Part shown: positions 9,207 to 18,428 of the stretch, in pieces | Layout: every line of letters starts with the position of its first letter | How positions within the stretch are numbered: the stretch's first letter is position 1 | From: Ignatzschineria cameli | Lineage (GTDB): Bacteria > Pseudomonadota > Gammaproteobacteria > Cardiobacteriales > Wohlfahrtiimonadaceae | Direction of reading: 5' to 3' | NCBI RefSeq assembly: GCF_003121895.1 | Contig: NZ_QEWW01000001.1 | Coordinates: 310,001-374,000, forward strand | Length of the DNA stretch: 64,000 nucleotides | The notes under the pieces: generated by a model | Databases searched by the model: none | Told to the model about the DNA's origin: nothing | The model's input: the letters and a program-made list of their open reading frames with translations, nothing else | Translations under genes and position numbers: made by a program

Positions 9207-10841
9207 ATGGATTGGCAGCAGGTTATCTTCCAGTTTTTAGGTGGTTTGGGTCTCTTTCTTTTTTCGATTAAATATATGGGGGATGGATTACAAAAGTCAG
9301 CAGGTAATCGTCTTCGCTCCATTTTAGACCGTTTTACAACAAATCCTTTTATGGGAATCTTGGCCGGTATCTTTGTGACGGTATTGATCCAATCGAGCTC
9401 TGGAACAACAGTGATTACGGTAGGCTTAGTCAGTGCCGGGCTGATGACACTACGACAAGCAATCGGGGTCATTATGGGGGCTAATATTGGGACAACTGTC
9501 ACTGCCTTTATTATTGGGATCGATATTGGGGAATATGCCTATCCGATTCTGCTAAGTGGCGCTGTGATGCTCTTCTTCTTTAAATCAGCAAAGATTCAAA
9601 ATTTAGGGCAGATCTTCTTTGGTTTTGGGGGGCTCTTTATTGGACTTGATCTGATGAGTAGTGGTCTCTCGCCCTTACGCCATCTCCCACTCTTTACCGA
9701 TCTTATCTTAGAGATGAGCCATAGCCCGATTTTAAGTGTCTTTGTGGGAACAATCTTTACCTTAATTGTACAATCTTCAAGTGCGACTATCGGAATTTTA
9801 CAAGGATTATATGCTGAGAATTTAATCTCGCTAGAAGCGGCATTACCGGTTCTCTTTGGCGATAATATCGGAACGACGATCACCGCAGTGTTAGCAGCGA
9901 TTGGTGCTAATATTGTGGCAAAACGGGCGGCTGCAATTCATGTTCTCTTCAATGTCTCTGGTGCTATTCTCTTCCTGATCTTTTTAGGTCTTTTTACCCA
10001 TTTTATTGTCTGGATTACCGGCACACTCCATTTAGAGTCTAAAATGCAGATCGCATTTGCCCATGGAACGTTTAATATTGTTAATACCCTCATTCAACTT
10101 CCCTTTATTGGTGTTTGGGCTTATCTAGTTACAAAGCTCTTACCAGAGCGGGAGAAGCCAAAGGAGAAGGTTGCGCTCTATCTTGATGAGACATTGATTG
10201 AAAAATCTCCTTCAATTGCTATTGGTCAGGCGAAAAAAGAGGTGATTCATATGGGTAATCTCAGCCTAGATGGTCTCCGTTCTGCATACTCTTATTTAAA
10301 GAGCAATAATCCTGACGAGGCGATCTTTGCCAATATGTTAGAGAAGAATATCAACCAGCTTGATGAGGAGATCACAAAATATTTGGTAAAAATCTTCCCC
10401 CATTCAATTTCACCGGGTGATTCCAATGAATTACAAGCGCTTCTCAATTTAGTCTGTGATATTGAACGGATTGGTGATCATTCTGAAAATATTATTGAGC
10501 AGATCAACTATATGAATGAACGCAATATTGTTTTAAGTGAGGATGCCAAAAATGAGGTCTATGAGATGTTCGAGCTTACGATCAACTCAGTAGCGCTCTC
10601 GATTGAGGCATTAGAGCAGGGGAACTTGACCAAAGCACGTCGTGTCTATGAATTAGAAGATCAGATCGATGAGATGGAACGTTATCTCCGTAAGCAACAT
10701 ATCCATCGCCTTAATCATGGAGATTGTACGCCAAAATCGGGCTTAACCTATACCGATCTTCTCTCAAATCTCGAACGTATCGGTGATCATGCTCATAACG
10801 TGGCGGAGATGTTGTTAGATAAGGCGCAGATTCGAAAATAG
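9207..10841 (+). CDS. Na+/phosphate cotransporter family protein with C-terminal PhoU-like domain
   Basis: Membrane protein of the NptA/YjbB (Na/Pi-cotransporter II) family; expected to couple Na+ to inorganic phosphate movement across the inner membrane. Two inverted repeat units each carry the QSSSG/QSSSAT signature (ILIQSSSGTTVITVG at about residues 54-68 and LIVQSSSATIGI at about 186-197), and GDNIGTTITA follows. Residues from about 340 to 544 form a helical PhoU-like domain with two similar segments (ERIGDHSENI and ERIGDHAHNV). It appears monocistronic and ends before a bidirectional terminator. Confidence 0.9.
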   Translation: MDWQQVIFQFLGGLGLFLFSIKYMGDGLQKSAGNRLRSILDRFTTNPFMGILAGIFVTVLIQSSSGTTVITVGLVSAGLMTLRQAIGVIMGANIGTTVTAFIIGIDIGEYAYPILLSGAVMLFFFKSAKIQNLGQIFFGFGGLFIGLDLMSSGLSPLRHLPLFTDLILEMSHSPILSVFVGTIFTLIVQSSSATIGILQGLYAENLISLEAALPVLFGDNIGTTITAVLAAIGANIVAKRAAAIHVLFNVSGAILFLIFLGLFTHFIVWITGTLHLESKMQIAFAHGTFNIVNTLIQLPFIGVWAYLVTKLLPEREKPKEKVALYLDETLIEKSPSIAIGQAKKEVIHMGNLSLDGLRSAYSYLKSNNPDEAIFANMLEKNINQLDEEITKYLVKIFPHSISPGDSNELQALLNLVCDIERIGDHSENIIEQINYMNERNIVLSEDAKNEVYEMFELTINSVALSIEALEQGNLTKARRVYELEDQIDEMERYLRKQHIHRLNHGDCTPKSGLTYTDLLSNLERIGDHAHNVAEMLLDKAQIRK

Positions 10842-10920
10842 AAGCAAATCTTAGATCGATAATCTTGCACTCTGCCATTTTTGTATGTTGTTTGATCCGC
10901 TCTTTATTGTGACATATTAA

Positions 10921-10949
10921 AAAAGGCTCTTTATCAGAGCCTTTTGTTT
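10921..10949. terminator. Bidirectional rho-independent terminator
   Basis: AAAAGGCTCT pairs perfectly with AGAGCCTTTT around a 5-nt loop, with T-rich sequence on the right and A-rich on the left. It sits between the convergent Na/Pi gene (+) and the ABC transporter operon (-). Confidence 0.85.
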
Positions 10950-11031
10950 GTATTATTTTCGAAGAGATTAATTCTCGTTGAATACATTAGTGAAATACGT
11001 TAGTGATTAAGCTCGTCTTATACAGATCCCG

Positions 11032-11829
11032 CTAACCTAATAAGAGAGCATCATCTTCCACTTTATCACCTCTTGTCTGCTCAAAGAGCATGAGGAGATC
11101 AGAGATTGTAAGCTCTTTGCGCATTTCGCCGGAGACATCTAGCACAATCTCCCCTTGATGTAGCATAATTGTGCGATTACCAAGAGAGAGAGCTTGTTGC
11201 ATTGAGTGGGTTACCATTAGTGTGGTGAGTCTATTTTTACTGACGATTTTTTCTGTTAACTTTAAGACAAAAGCAGCCGTCTTAGGATCGAGAGCGGCTG
11301 TATGCTCATCGAGCAGGAGAATCTTCGAGGGCTGTAAAGAGGCCATTAAGAGGCTAATTGCTTGTCTTTGTCCCCCGGAGAGAAGTCCCATACTATCTTC
11401 TAGGCGATCTTCAAGACCTAATTTTAAGGTAGAAAGATGTTGCCGGAAGATCTCTCTACGCTCTTGGTTGATTGCAGGAGAGAGGCGAAATGAGGGAGCA
11501 CCACGATCATAGGCGAGTGCTAAATTCTCTTCGATTGTTAAACTTTCGCAAGTGCCGGTCATAGGATCTTGGAAGACTCGTGCCACTAATCTAGCTCGCT
11601 CTGATACTGATCGTTTAGTCACATCTTCATCATTGATAAAGACGCTGCCGGCAGTTGTCTGGGCATTACCGCTAATGACATTTAGGAGCGTCGATTTTCC
11701 TGCACCATTCGTTCCGATAACGGTAACAAACTCCCCTTCATTGATGGTGAGATTGATCTTCTTGAGGGCGATATTCTCTAAGGGCGTATGCTCATTAAAG
11801 ATCACTTGAACATTTTCTAAACGCATCAT
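11032..11829 (-). CDS. ABC transporter ATP-binding protein (COG1101/TrpZ-like)
   Basis: ATPase subunit of an amino-acid-type importer. Walker A GTNGAGKST, signature LSGGQRQA and Walker B ILLLDEHTAALDP are all present in 265 residues. The LSGGQRQAISLLMA and DEHTAALDPKTA wording is typical of the COG1101 group that accompanies COG4120 permeases and COG2984 binding proteins (TrpXYZ/Tyr systems). It lies 2 bp downstream of the permease gene on the minus strand, so it is in the same operon. Confidence 0.9.
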   Translation of the reverse strand: MMRLENVQVIFNEHTPLENIALKKINLTINEGEFVTVIGTNGAGKSTLLNVISGNAQTTAGSVFINDEDVTKRSVSERARLVARVFQDPMTGTCESLTIEENLALAYDRGAPSFRLSPAINQERREIFRQHLSTLKLGLEDRLEDSMGLLSGGQRQAISLLMASLQPSKILLLDEHTAALDPKTAAFVLKLTEKIVSKNRLTTLMVTHSMQQALSLGNRTIMLHQGEIVLDVSGEMRKELTISDLLMLFEQTRGDKVEDDALLLG

Positions 11830-11831
11830 AA

Positions 11832-12737
11832 CTATCTTCTTCCTCTCAGTTTTTTAAATTTGCCTTTAATCTGTGGCAATACAAGTGCAATAACCACCAG
11901 GGTGGAGGTGATAAAGTTTAAATCTTGTGCGCCGACGCCAATTTTTTGTAATGGTTCACTATGCAGTGCAAGTGCGATAAAGAGGCGATAGAGTAGCGCC
12001 CCTAAGATAACGGCAGTGGTGATCCAGAACATCTTTTTAGAGGTGATAAAGGTTTCCCCAATAATAACGGCAGCAAGACCGATCACAATAGTCCCAACAC
12101 CAATAGAGATATCAGCCCCTCCTTGTGTCTGTACATAGAGTGATCCGCCAAGTGCAATTAAAGCATTTGAGATCATCATCCCAAGATAGGTCGTTAAATT
12201 GGTATTGATTCCTTGTGCTTGAGACATCTTAATATTAGCTCCGGTTGCTCTTGTCGCAAGACCTGTGCGGCTTCTAAAAAAGAGATCGAGCAATAGCTTC
12301 CCGGCAATAACAAAAAGGAGAATAATCAGCGGTTTTACCCAGAATTGATTACTATAATCCTCATTGATAAAAGGGGTAATAACGGTAGGTTCCCAGATCA
12401 ATGGAAGATTGGGCGCCCCCATAATTCGTAAGTTAACAGAGTAGAGAGCAATCATCACTAAGATACTTGCTAAAAGCTGCATAATCTTAAGCGAGACATG
12501 TAACCAGGCAGTGACAAAGCCAGCTGCAGCGCCGGCAAGTGTTCCAAAGAGTGTCGCAAGCCAAGGATTGACTCCGGCAATAATTGAGACGGCACAAACA
12601 GCGCCTCCAAGCGGAAAGCTACCATCGGCCGTTAGGTCTGGAAAGTTCAGTATTCTAAATGAGATCAGAACGCCAAGAGCAACTAATCCGTAGATTAAGC
12701 CCACCTCCAAGGCGCCGAAAAGCGAGATAATCGACAT
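11832..12737 (-). CDS. ABC transporter permease (COG4120/TrpY-like)
   Basis: Polytopic inner-membrane permease, 301 residues, roughly eight hydrophobic segments, beginning LFGALEVGLIYGLVALGVLISFRILNF in the family manner (each half under 20 residues). The middle gene of a binding protein-permease-ATPase set. Substrate cannot be read from sequence; tryptophan, tyrosine or another amino acid or nucleobase is possible by family. Confidence 0.88.
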   Translation of the reverse strand: MSIISLFGALEVGLIYGLVALGVLISFRILNFPDLTADGSFPLGGAVCAVSIIAGVNPWLATLFGTLAGAAAGFVTAWLHVSLKIMQLLASILVMIALYSVNLRIMGAPNLPLIWEPTVITPFINEDYSNQFWVKPLIILLFVIAGKLLLDLFFRSRTGLATRATGANIKMSQAQGINTNLTTYLGMMISNALIALGGSLYVQTQGGADISIGVGTIVIGLAAVIIGETFITSKKMFWITTAVILGALLYRLFIALALHSEPLQKIGVGAQDLNFITSTLVVIALVLPQIKGKFKKLRGRR

Positions 12738-12777
12738 TAAAACTCCATATTGAAAAGATCGATATAAGAAAGAAAAG

Positions 12778-12819
12778 AGAGATCCGATGGGGATCAGCTA
12801 AAGATCAGAGCGGATCTCT
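12778..12819 (-). terminator. Hairpin between binding-protein and permease genes (terminator or attenuator)
   Basis: AGAGATCCG pairs with CGGATCTCT over a 24-nt loop, with a T run on the right and an A run on the left (TTTT in minus-strand RNA). It lies in the 263-bp gap inside the ABC operon, so it may lower permease/ATPase expression relative to the binding protein. Confidence 0.6.
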
Positions 12820-12896
12820 TTTATAAACTAGTTAGTGAATGTATAAAAATGGGTTGAAATAAAGCTTAAAACTCAACTCAAAACTAAATTTAAAAC

Positions 12897-12924
12897 TGAG
12901 CTCTAACTTAAAAGTCAGAGCTCA
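12897..12924. repeat. Inverted repeat downstream of the binding-protein gene
   Basis: TGAGCTCT and AGAGCTCA form a perfect 8-bp stem around 12 nt. Short direct repeats (ACATGGATCAATA) follow at about 12939-12965. No T run; role unknown. Confidence 0.45.
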
Positions 12925-13000
12925 ATGATCGAGGATCAATAACATGGATCAATAACATGGATCAATCTAGATCTACCTGAAGATCCATGTTGAGATCACT

Positions 13001-13978
13001 CTATTCGATCACTTTTACCGCAGCATCGATCACTTCAGGTGGAAGTGTAACCCCTTGTTGCTTAGCGGCTTTTAAGTTGACATAGAGCTCCGTATTTTGT
13101 GGTTTTTCAGAAGGAATATCTCCCGGTTTTTCACCATTTAAAATTCGCACAACCATCTTACCTGTTTGACGACCCATACCATAGTAATCACCCCCTAATG
13201 CTGCTACAGCACCACGTTCAGCAGATGAGGTGTCGGAGGCAATAAGTGGGATCTTGGTCTGTACAGCTGCTTGGTACATCGATTCATAAGCAGAAACAAC
13301 ATTGTTATCGGTACTTGTATAGATAACATCAACACGATCTTGAAGGCTCTTCACCGCAGTTGAGATATCTGTTGTCCGTTGAGCAGGTGCTGGAACAACG
13401 CGGATATCCTGTGGCGTTAAGATCTCCTGAAGCTGCTCTAAGACAATTGTAGAGTTAACCTCGCCGGGGCTATAGACAAAGCCGATGCTTTTTACCTCGG
13501 GAATAATGGTTTTGATAAGTTCTACTTGTGGTTCGAGCGGAAGATGATCCGAAACCCCGGTAACATTGCCACCTGTTGCTTCCCAGCTGCGGACAAGATT
13601 TGCTGCTACAGGATCGGTTACGGCGGTATAGACAATCGGAACAGTGCGTGTTGATGCAAGAAGTGCTTGTGCGCTCGGCGTTCCAATGCCTACGGCAACA
13701 TCAGGATTATCGCCGGCATATTTTTTAGCAATCTGTGCTGCTGTTGCGCTATTTCCTTGCGCACTTTGGAATTGGATTTTAAGATTTTTCCCCTCTTCGT
13801 AACCTGCATCTTTCAGCTCATCAATAATCCCTTGACGTGCTTGATCGAGTGCCGGATGCTCTACAATAGCAGTAATCGCTACATGTTTAGGTTTTTCTGC
13901 CGGATCAGCAAAAGCCAATGTCCCGATCGAAAGTGGTAATACGAAAGAGAGCAGTTGTAACATCTTTCTTCTTTTCAT
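13001..13978 (-). CDS. ABC transporter substrate-binding protein (COG2984/TrpX-like)
   Basis: Periplasmic binding protein of 325 residues. An N-terminal signal peptide (MKRRKMLQLLSFVLPLS, cleavage probably after TLAFA near residue 24) precedes a two-lobed domain with TAIVEHPALDQARQG, VGIGTPSAQAL and PIVYTAVTDPVAA motifs typical of COG2984. It heads the minus-strand operon with the permease and ATPase. Ligand is unknown; tryptophan or tyrosine by family analogy. Confidence 0.88.
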   Translation of the reverse strand: MKRRKMLQLLSFVLPLSIGTLAFADPAEKPKHVAITAIVEHPALDQARQGIIDELKDAGYEEGKNLKIQFQSAQGNSATAAQIAKKYAGDNPDVAVGIGTPSAQALLASTRTVPIVYTAVTDPVAANLVRSWEATGGNVTGVSDHLPLEPQVELIKTIIPEVKSIGFVYSPGEVNSTIVLEQLQEILTPQDIRVVPAPAQRTTDISTAVKSLQDRVDVIYTSTDNNVVSAYESMYQAAVQTKIPLIASDTSSAERGAVAALGGDYYGMGRQTGKMVVRILNGEKPGDIPSEKPQNTELYVNLKAAKQQGVTLPPEVIDAAVKVIE

Positions 13979-14558
13979 TAGATTAATATCCTCATTTTTC
14001 TGATTATTGGTTAGTCGTTTTATTAATATTTTCAGCCAGAACTTTTCATCAGCACTTCTTATCAGTACTTCTCATCAGAACTTATTAGTAAAATTACTGG
14101 TTAAAGTGACTGACTGAATGGGTTGATTGATTATTCAGTTAGTTATTCAGCTATTCAGTTGCCTAATATTGATCATTAATATTGAGTTACTTGGTGATTA
14201 GTGATTAGTGATTAGTGATCAGTGATCAATTATCAGTTATCTGACTCATTCATTATCGACCCTTTCAGCATCCGCTAAGGCACTTATAATGATAACCTTA
14301 AAGCAGGTGTGCGTAATAAGGCGCTTGAAGCTCCTAAATATAGGAGATCAATCGAAAAAAAGCCTAATACTTTGAACATAACACAAAACAGTTTATCTGG
14401 ATAGTAACTGTTAAATAGAATGATTCAATCTCGCCATTTTTAGGGGGATATGAAAGGGTGCTATACTCAATCAAGGTTTATCGATTAGAGGATCGCTGCT
14501 AATAAATAGCGAATAAGAGTAGATGTGATAGAAGTGATAGAAGTGATAAGGAGCGAGA
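13979..14558. other. Divergent promoter region with degenerate direct repeats
   Basis: About 580 bp between the minus-strand ABC operon and the plus-strand DsbA-like gene. Several runs of imperfect short direct repeats: TTATCAGTACTTCT-type units near 14040-14085 and GATTAGT units at about 14196-14225. No gene was found. Promoters for both flanking units must lie here, but I cannot place them with confidence. Confidence 0.45.
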
Positions 14559-15287
14559 ATGTTAAATTGTAAAGAGGGGATGTGTGAAGCAACTTTCCAT
14601 CAGAAGCAAGAGGAGAGTGCGATCTCATGGAAAGAGAAGGGGCCGTATGTTATCTATGTCGGCGATCCGATGTGCTCTTGGTGTTACGGCATCTCAGAAA
14701 TTGTTGCAGGTCTTCAATCCTATTGTGATGAGAAAGAGATCGGGTTTGAGATAATGGTAGGGGGGCTGCGTACAGGAGGTCCTGAAGGTTGGAGCCCCGC
14801 GCAACGGCAATATCTAAGAGAAGTATGGAGTAGAATTACAAGAGTAACGGAGCAATCTTTTAATTTTAAGATCTTAGATCTCGATTATTTCGATTATGAT
14901 ACGACGCCTAGTTGCCGAGCAATTGTGGTCGCGAAGCATCTATTGCCGGCAGATAATGGTAGAAGTTTAGTGCAATTTCTCCATGAATTACAGAAGAAGT
15001 TTTACCTCAGAGGGGAAGATCCTAAAGTTGTCGATTTCTACCAATCTATCTGTGAGCAGATGAAGATCGACTTTACACAATTTGCCGAACTTTTTGGATC
15101 AGATGAGATTCGGGAAGAGACATTAAGGGAGTTTAGTTGGTGTGCAGCACATGATGCGACACTTTTTCCTACCTTTCTCTGGATCGATGGAAAAGATATT
15201 CGTCGCTTAGCTTCGGGGTATACCTCTTTAGATCGGCTTGTCCGTCGAATTCCTATTATCGAAGCAGAAGAGCAGGGCGGAAATTAG
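14559..15287 (+). CDS. DsbA-family protein (COG3531-like thioredoxin-fold oxidoreductase)
   Basis: The 242 residues hold a thioredoxin-like fold. VGDPMCSWCYG near residue 35 carries a CSWC (CxxC) active site, followed by a helical insertion (GWSPAQRQYLREVW) and a C-terminal FPTFLWIDGKD segment with a cis-Pro-like position. This pattern fits the COG3531/YwbO group of predicted disulfide isomerases. No signal peptide is visible, so it is probably cytoplasmic. Good ribosome site AAGGAGCGAG before the ATG. Monocistronic. Substrate unknown. Confidence 0.8.
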   Translation: MLNCKEGMCEATFHQKQEESAISWKEKGPYVIYVGDPMCSWCYGISEIVAGLQSYCDEKEIGFEIMVGGLRTGGPEGWSPAQRQYLREVWSRITRVTEQSFNFKILDLDYFDYDTTPSCRAIVVAKHLLPADNGRSLVQFLHELQKKFYLRGEDPKVVDFYQSICEQMKIDFTQFAELFGSDEIREETLREFSWCAAHDATLFPTFLWIDGKDIRRLASGYTSLDRLVRRIPIIEAEEQGGN

Positions 15288-15495
15288 GCCTTAAAATGCA
15301 AGAGAGCTTAAGAAGACTCTAGGATTGAATAATCCTGTTGAGATCAACTTAAGCCCTCGCTATTTACACTCTATTTATATTCTATTTGTACTCCATTTAT
15401 ACTCTCTTGAGGCCCTATTAGTGCTCTATTTTGCGCTCTACGCTTTACGCTCTATTTTATGCAAAATATCACTACTTGAGAGTGAGTATCGATCT

Positions 15496-17040
15496 TTAAT
15501 TGACGGCAATGCCGGTGTTCGCTTTAACACGAATCTCATTGAAGATCGCGGTTGCTTCTGCTTGATTACATTTTTTCGCACCGATAAGAGTTCCTACATA
15601 GCCGGCAATAAAGCCTAAAGGAATTGTGATAATCGCAGGGACAGCAAGATCAACGAGTGGTGAGCCTACAAAAATGGCAGCTCCTGGCGTCTCTGACCAG
15701 ATATTAGGCCCCATCATTCCGAGGATTAAGCAGGAGAGAACACCTGTTGAGATTGCCGCGATGACTCCAGTTGAGTTAAATTTACGCCAGTAGATCGTAT
15801 AGAGAATGACCGGTAAATTTCCTGATGCGCCGATACAGAATGCAAAGGAGACAAGAAATGAGACATTAAGATTTTGGGCAAAGAGTGCAAGAAAGATCGA
15901 AAGTATCGCAATACTGATCGAGCCGGCACGCGCTGCTACAACCTGCTGTCTAACGGTCAACTTTCCACCTTTGATAATCTCTCCATAGATATCGTGTGAG
16001 ATTGCCGAAGCACCTGTTAGGACTAAGCCTGAAACAACTGCCAAAATAGTGGCAAAGGCAACGGCACTAATAAAGGACATTAAAACATCGCCACCTAAAT
16101 AGTGCGCAAGTAGTGGAGCGGCGGTATTTCCAGCCTTATTTTCTGCCATAATATTCTCAATTCCTACAAATTGTAGGGCACCCAATCCTAAGAAGATGGT
16201 CAGTGAGAAGAAAATGGTGGTGATCCAAGTGGTCCAAGAGATCGATGCTCTCGCTGTTTTAGCATCTCTAACAGTAAAGAAGCGCATCAAAATATGGGGA
16301 AGACCCGATGTTCCTAAGACAAGCGCCATCATCATCATGGAGACAGAGTCGATAGGGCTTGAATATTTAATGCCGGGCACTAAAAATTTCTCCCCATGTT
16401 CTTGGGCAATTGTGTCAAACATATTGGTGATAGAATAATCGAACTTGATAAAGACCATCGCCGCTAAGAGACCTGTTCCAAAGAGCAGGAGGAAAGCTTT
16501 AATAATCTGTACCCATGAGGTAGCCGTCATTCCACCAAAGAGAACATAGCTTGTCATCATTACTCCGACAATCATGACCGCAATCCAATATTCAATACCA
16601 AAGAGTAATTTGATCAAAGCGCCGGCACCGACTAATTGCGCAATCATATAGAGAATAACGATCACAATAGTTCCAGATGCAGCAACGCCTCTTACACGCT
16701 TCTCATTAAAACGGGCGGTTAACATATCGGCGAGGGTATATTTCCCTAAATTGCGCATCGGTTCTGCTATCAGATAGAGCAGAACAAGGTTAGCGACAAC
16801 ATAACCGATCGAGAAGAAAAAGCCATCAAATCCCGTAAGGGCAATAGCACCAGAAACACCTAAGAATGCTGCCGCGGAGAGATAGTCGCCGGCAATTGCA
16901 AAGCCATTTTGCCAACCCTTTAGCCCCCCACCTGCGGTATAGAAGTCACTCGCTGAGGAGGTTCGTTTGGCAGCAAAATAGGTAACGACTAAAGTTAAAC
17001 CGACAATTGCCAAGAAGAATGAGACAGATACCATATTCAT
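15496..17040 (-). CDS. actP: Cation/acetate symporter ActP-like (SSS family)
   Basis: Sodium:solute symporter of about 514 residues with some 13 membrane segments; ActP takes up acetate and other short carboxylates. SDFYTAGGGLKGWQNGFAIA, LSAAAFLGVSG and GASGNLPVILYTIYW match the acetate-permease branch. I place the start at the ATG at 17040, preceded by GGAGGAG at ideal spacing; a longer frame to 17076 would overlap yjcH. The DUF485 partner yjcH is 1 bp upstream, the standard yjcH-actP pair. Confidence 0.88.
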   Translation of the reverse strand: MNMVSVSFFLAIVGLTLVVTYFAAKRTSSASDFYTAGGGLKGWQNGFAIAGDYLSAAAFLGVSGAIALTGFDGFFFSIGYVVANLVLLYLIAEPMRNLGKYTLADMLTARFNEKRVRGVAASGTIVIVILYMIAQLVGAGALIKLLFGIEYWIAVMIVGVMMTSYVLFGGMTATSWVQIIKAFLLLFGTGLLAAMVFIKFDYSITNMFDTIAQEHGEKFLVPGIKYSSPIDSVSMMMMALVLGTSGLPHILMRFFTVRDAKTARASISWTTWITTIFFSLTIFLGLGALQFVGIENIMAENKAGNTAAPLLAHYLGGDVLMSFISAVAFATILAVVSGLVLTGASAISHDIYGEIIKGGKLTVRQQVVAARAGSISIAILSIFLALFAQNLNVSFLVSFAFCIGASGNLPVILYTIYWRKFNSTGVIAAISTGVLSCLILGMMGPNIWSETPGAAIFVGSPLVDLAVPAIITIPLGFIAGYVGTLIGAKKCNQAEATAIFNEIRVKANTGIAVN

Positions 17041-17041
17041 C

Positions 17042-17386
17042 TTATGCTCCTCCCCTTGTTGCCTGAAACTCTGCAATTAAGCGCGCTGAGAGCTTATCGA
17101 AGTGATTTGCTCTTCTGATATAGAGCGTGCAGAGAATAATAGTCATCAAAAAGAGTAGTGCCGAATAGATCCAAACGCCCGTAATTGCGCCAATGACCGG
17201 TGTCTGTAGTATCGGTTGAAAAGCCAAGATAGGCAGTAAAATATAGACAAAGAGAAAGATGCCCGTAATCGTAAAGAGAAAACGGTTCTTCTGTCTTACA
17301 AATTGGTTAAAACTCTCCATCGATTCGATGGCATTATAATCATCCCTCGTTAAGGGTGCTTTCCGTAGATCTATCATCTGATCCAT
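17042..17386 (-). CDS. yjcH: DUF485 membrane protein YjcH
   Basis: A 114-residue protein with two membrane helices (about 36-56 and 66-90). DUF485 members almost always precede ActP-type symporters and are thought to assist them. A stretch reading NRFLFTITGIFLFVYILLPI fits the family. It lies directly upstream of actP in the same operon. Confidence 0.85.
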   Translation of the reverse strand: MDQMIDLRKAPLTRDDYNAIESMESFNQFVRQKNRFLFTITGIFLFVYILLPILAFQPILQTPVIGAITGVWIYSALLFLMTIILCTLYIRRANHFDKLSARLIAEFQATRGGA

Positions 17387-17841
17387 ATTCTATTCCTCCT
17401 AGTGGTTATGGATATCGCGATCTACTCTGTAATCTCTCTCTCTTCTTATTGTTATATTTTTATTATGTTTTTTGTATTGTTGTTTTTATCGTTTTTATAT
17501 TTGTTATTTTAGGGGGTTGTGTTTTTTTAGTGGTTATTCTTAATAGTTATTTTTGGTTGTCTAGTTAGTTGTCTAGCTTATTTTTATTGTTTTCAGTTTG
17601 ATTGGGTTATTAATCCTATTAACATCAAATTTTATTAATATCAATTAATCAACTACTCTATTAATTAAATTATTAACCGATTAAATCGTTAAATCGTTAA
17701 ATGGTTAAATCGTTTATAAATGACCCTCTAATAGTACTACCCCAGTTGTGATTAAAATGTCAAATTATTAAGCGAAATAGGTATATGAAATAGCTATGTG
17801 AAATAGTTATACGAGATTAGGAAGAAGAGGAAGAGGATCAG
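17387..17841. other. AT-rich low-complexity upstream region of yjcH-actP
   Basis: About 455 bp with long T-rich runs (17430-17590) and imperfect direct repeats of TTAAATCGTTAAAT type near 17680-17715. No gene. It presumably holds the yjcH promoter on the minus strand; no convincing -35/-10 pair was fixed. Confidence 0.4.
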
Positions 17842-17877
17842 AAAAAAGCGACTACCGAAAGATTTCAATAGTCGCTT
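17842..17877 (-). terminator. Rho-independent terminator of the Pmp3-like gene
   Basis: AAGCGACTA pairs with TAGTCGCTT (9 bp). On the minus strand the stem is followed by a run of T (A run at 17842-17847 on plus). Confidence 0.8.
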
Positions 17878-17935
17878 CTTGCATGGCTTCTTATCTGTTT
17901 TTCAAAACAATTTAAATCTAATGAGTAAGGAATAA

Positions 17936-18133
17936 TTAGTAAGGACGATTATTGCGGATTGCTTCAATTTTTTTATTAGTATCATATTGCGATAATGCAT
18001 AAACCGCCCAAAGTGCAGCAGGAATCCAGCCGATCAGGGTGATTTGTAATATTAGGCAGATGATGCCCGCTAAGGGACGACCAATCGTAAAGAAGACTAA
18101 AAAGGGGATAAAGATCGCAATTAGTAGACGCAT
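17936..18133 (-). CDS. YqaE/Pmp3-family small membrane protein
   Basis: 65 residues, two hydrophobic helices separated by GRPLAGIICLILQIT and ending IGWIPAALWAVYAL; this matches the YqaE/Pmp3 (UPF0057) family of tiny inner-membrane proteins linked to membrane potential and stress. Single gene with its own terminator. Confidence 0.85.
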   Translation of the reverse strand: MRLLIAIFIPFLVFFTIGRPLAGIICLILQITLIGWIPAALWAVYALSQYDTNKKIEAIRNNRPY

Positions 18134-18293
18134 AATCGTACTCTCTCTTAATGTGTGAATGTTGATGACAATGTTAATTGATGACTGTTAAATAATCATC
18201 AGCGATATAAATATTATCTTAATTATATATCGAATAGAGCGATGATACAGCTTTTTCTCAAGATTTTAGGGGATTTTTCCGTTAGTTTCTGCC

Positions 18294-18321
18294 TTTAACC
18301 TCAAGGCATCTATGCTATACT
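18294..18321 (+). promoter_or_regulatory. Candidate sigma70 promoter of purD
   Basis: Extended -10 TGCTATACT (hexamer 18316-18321) with a TTTAAC hexamer at 18294-18299, spacing 16 bp. It lies about 105 bp before the purD ATG. Confidence 0.5.
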
Positions 18322-18428
18322 TTCCGACATTATTTGGGGAGGAGGATCACAAGTCGAGAACGCTTCTTGCGATCCTAGATCATCGTAACAATCGATTCAT
18401 TTAGCATTCATTTAGGATAAGTTTATAG

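Noticed and set aside
15325-15618. 97-residue frame overlapping the 3' end of actP
   Set aside because: Runs through CTCTATTT-like repeats and the antisense of actP; no ribosome site.
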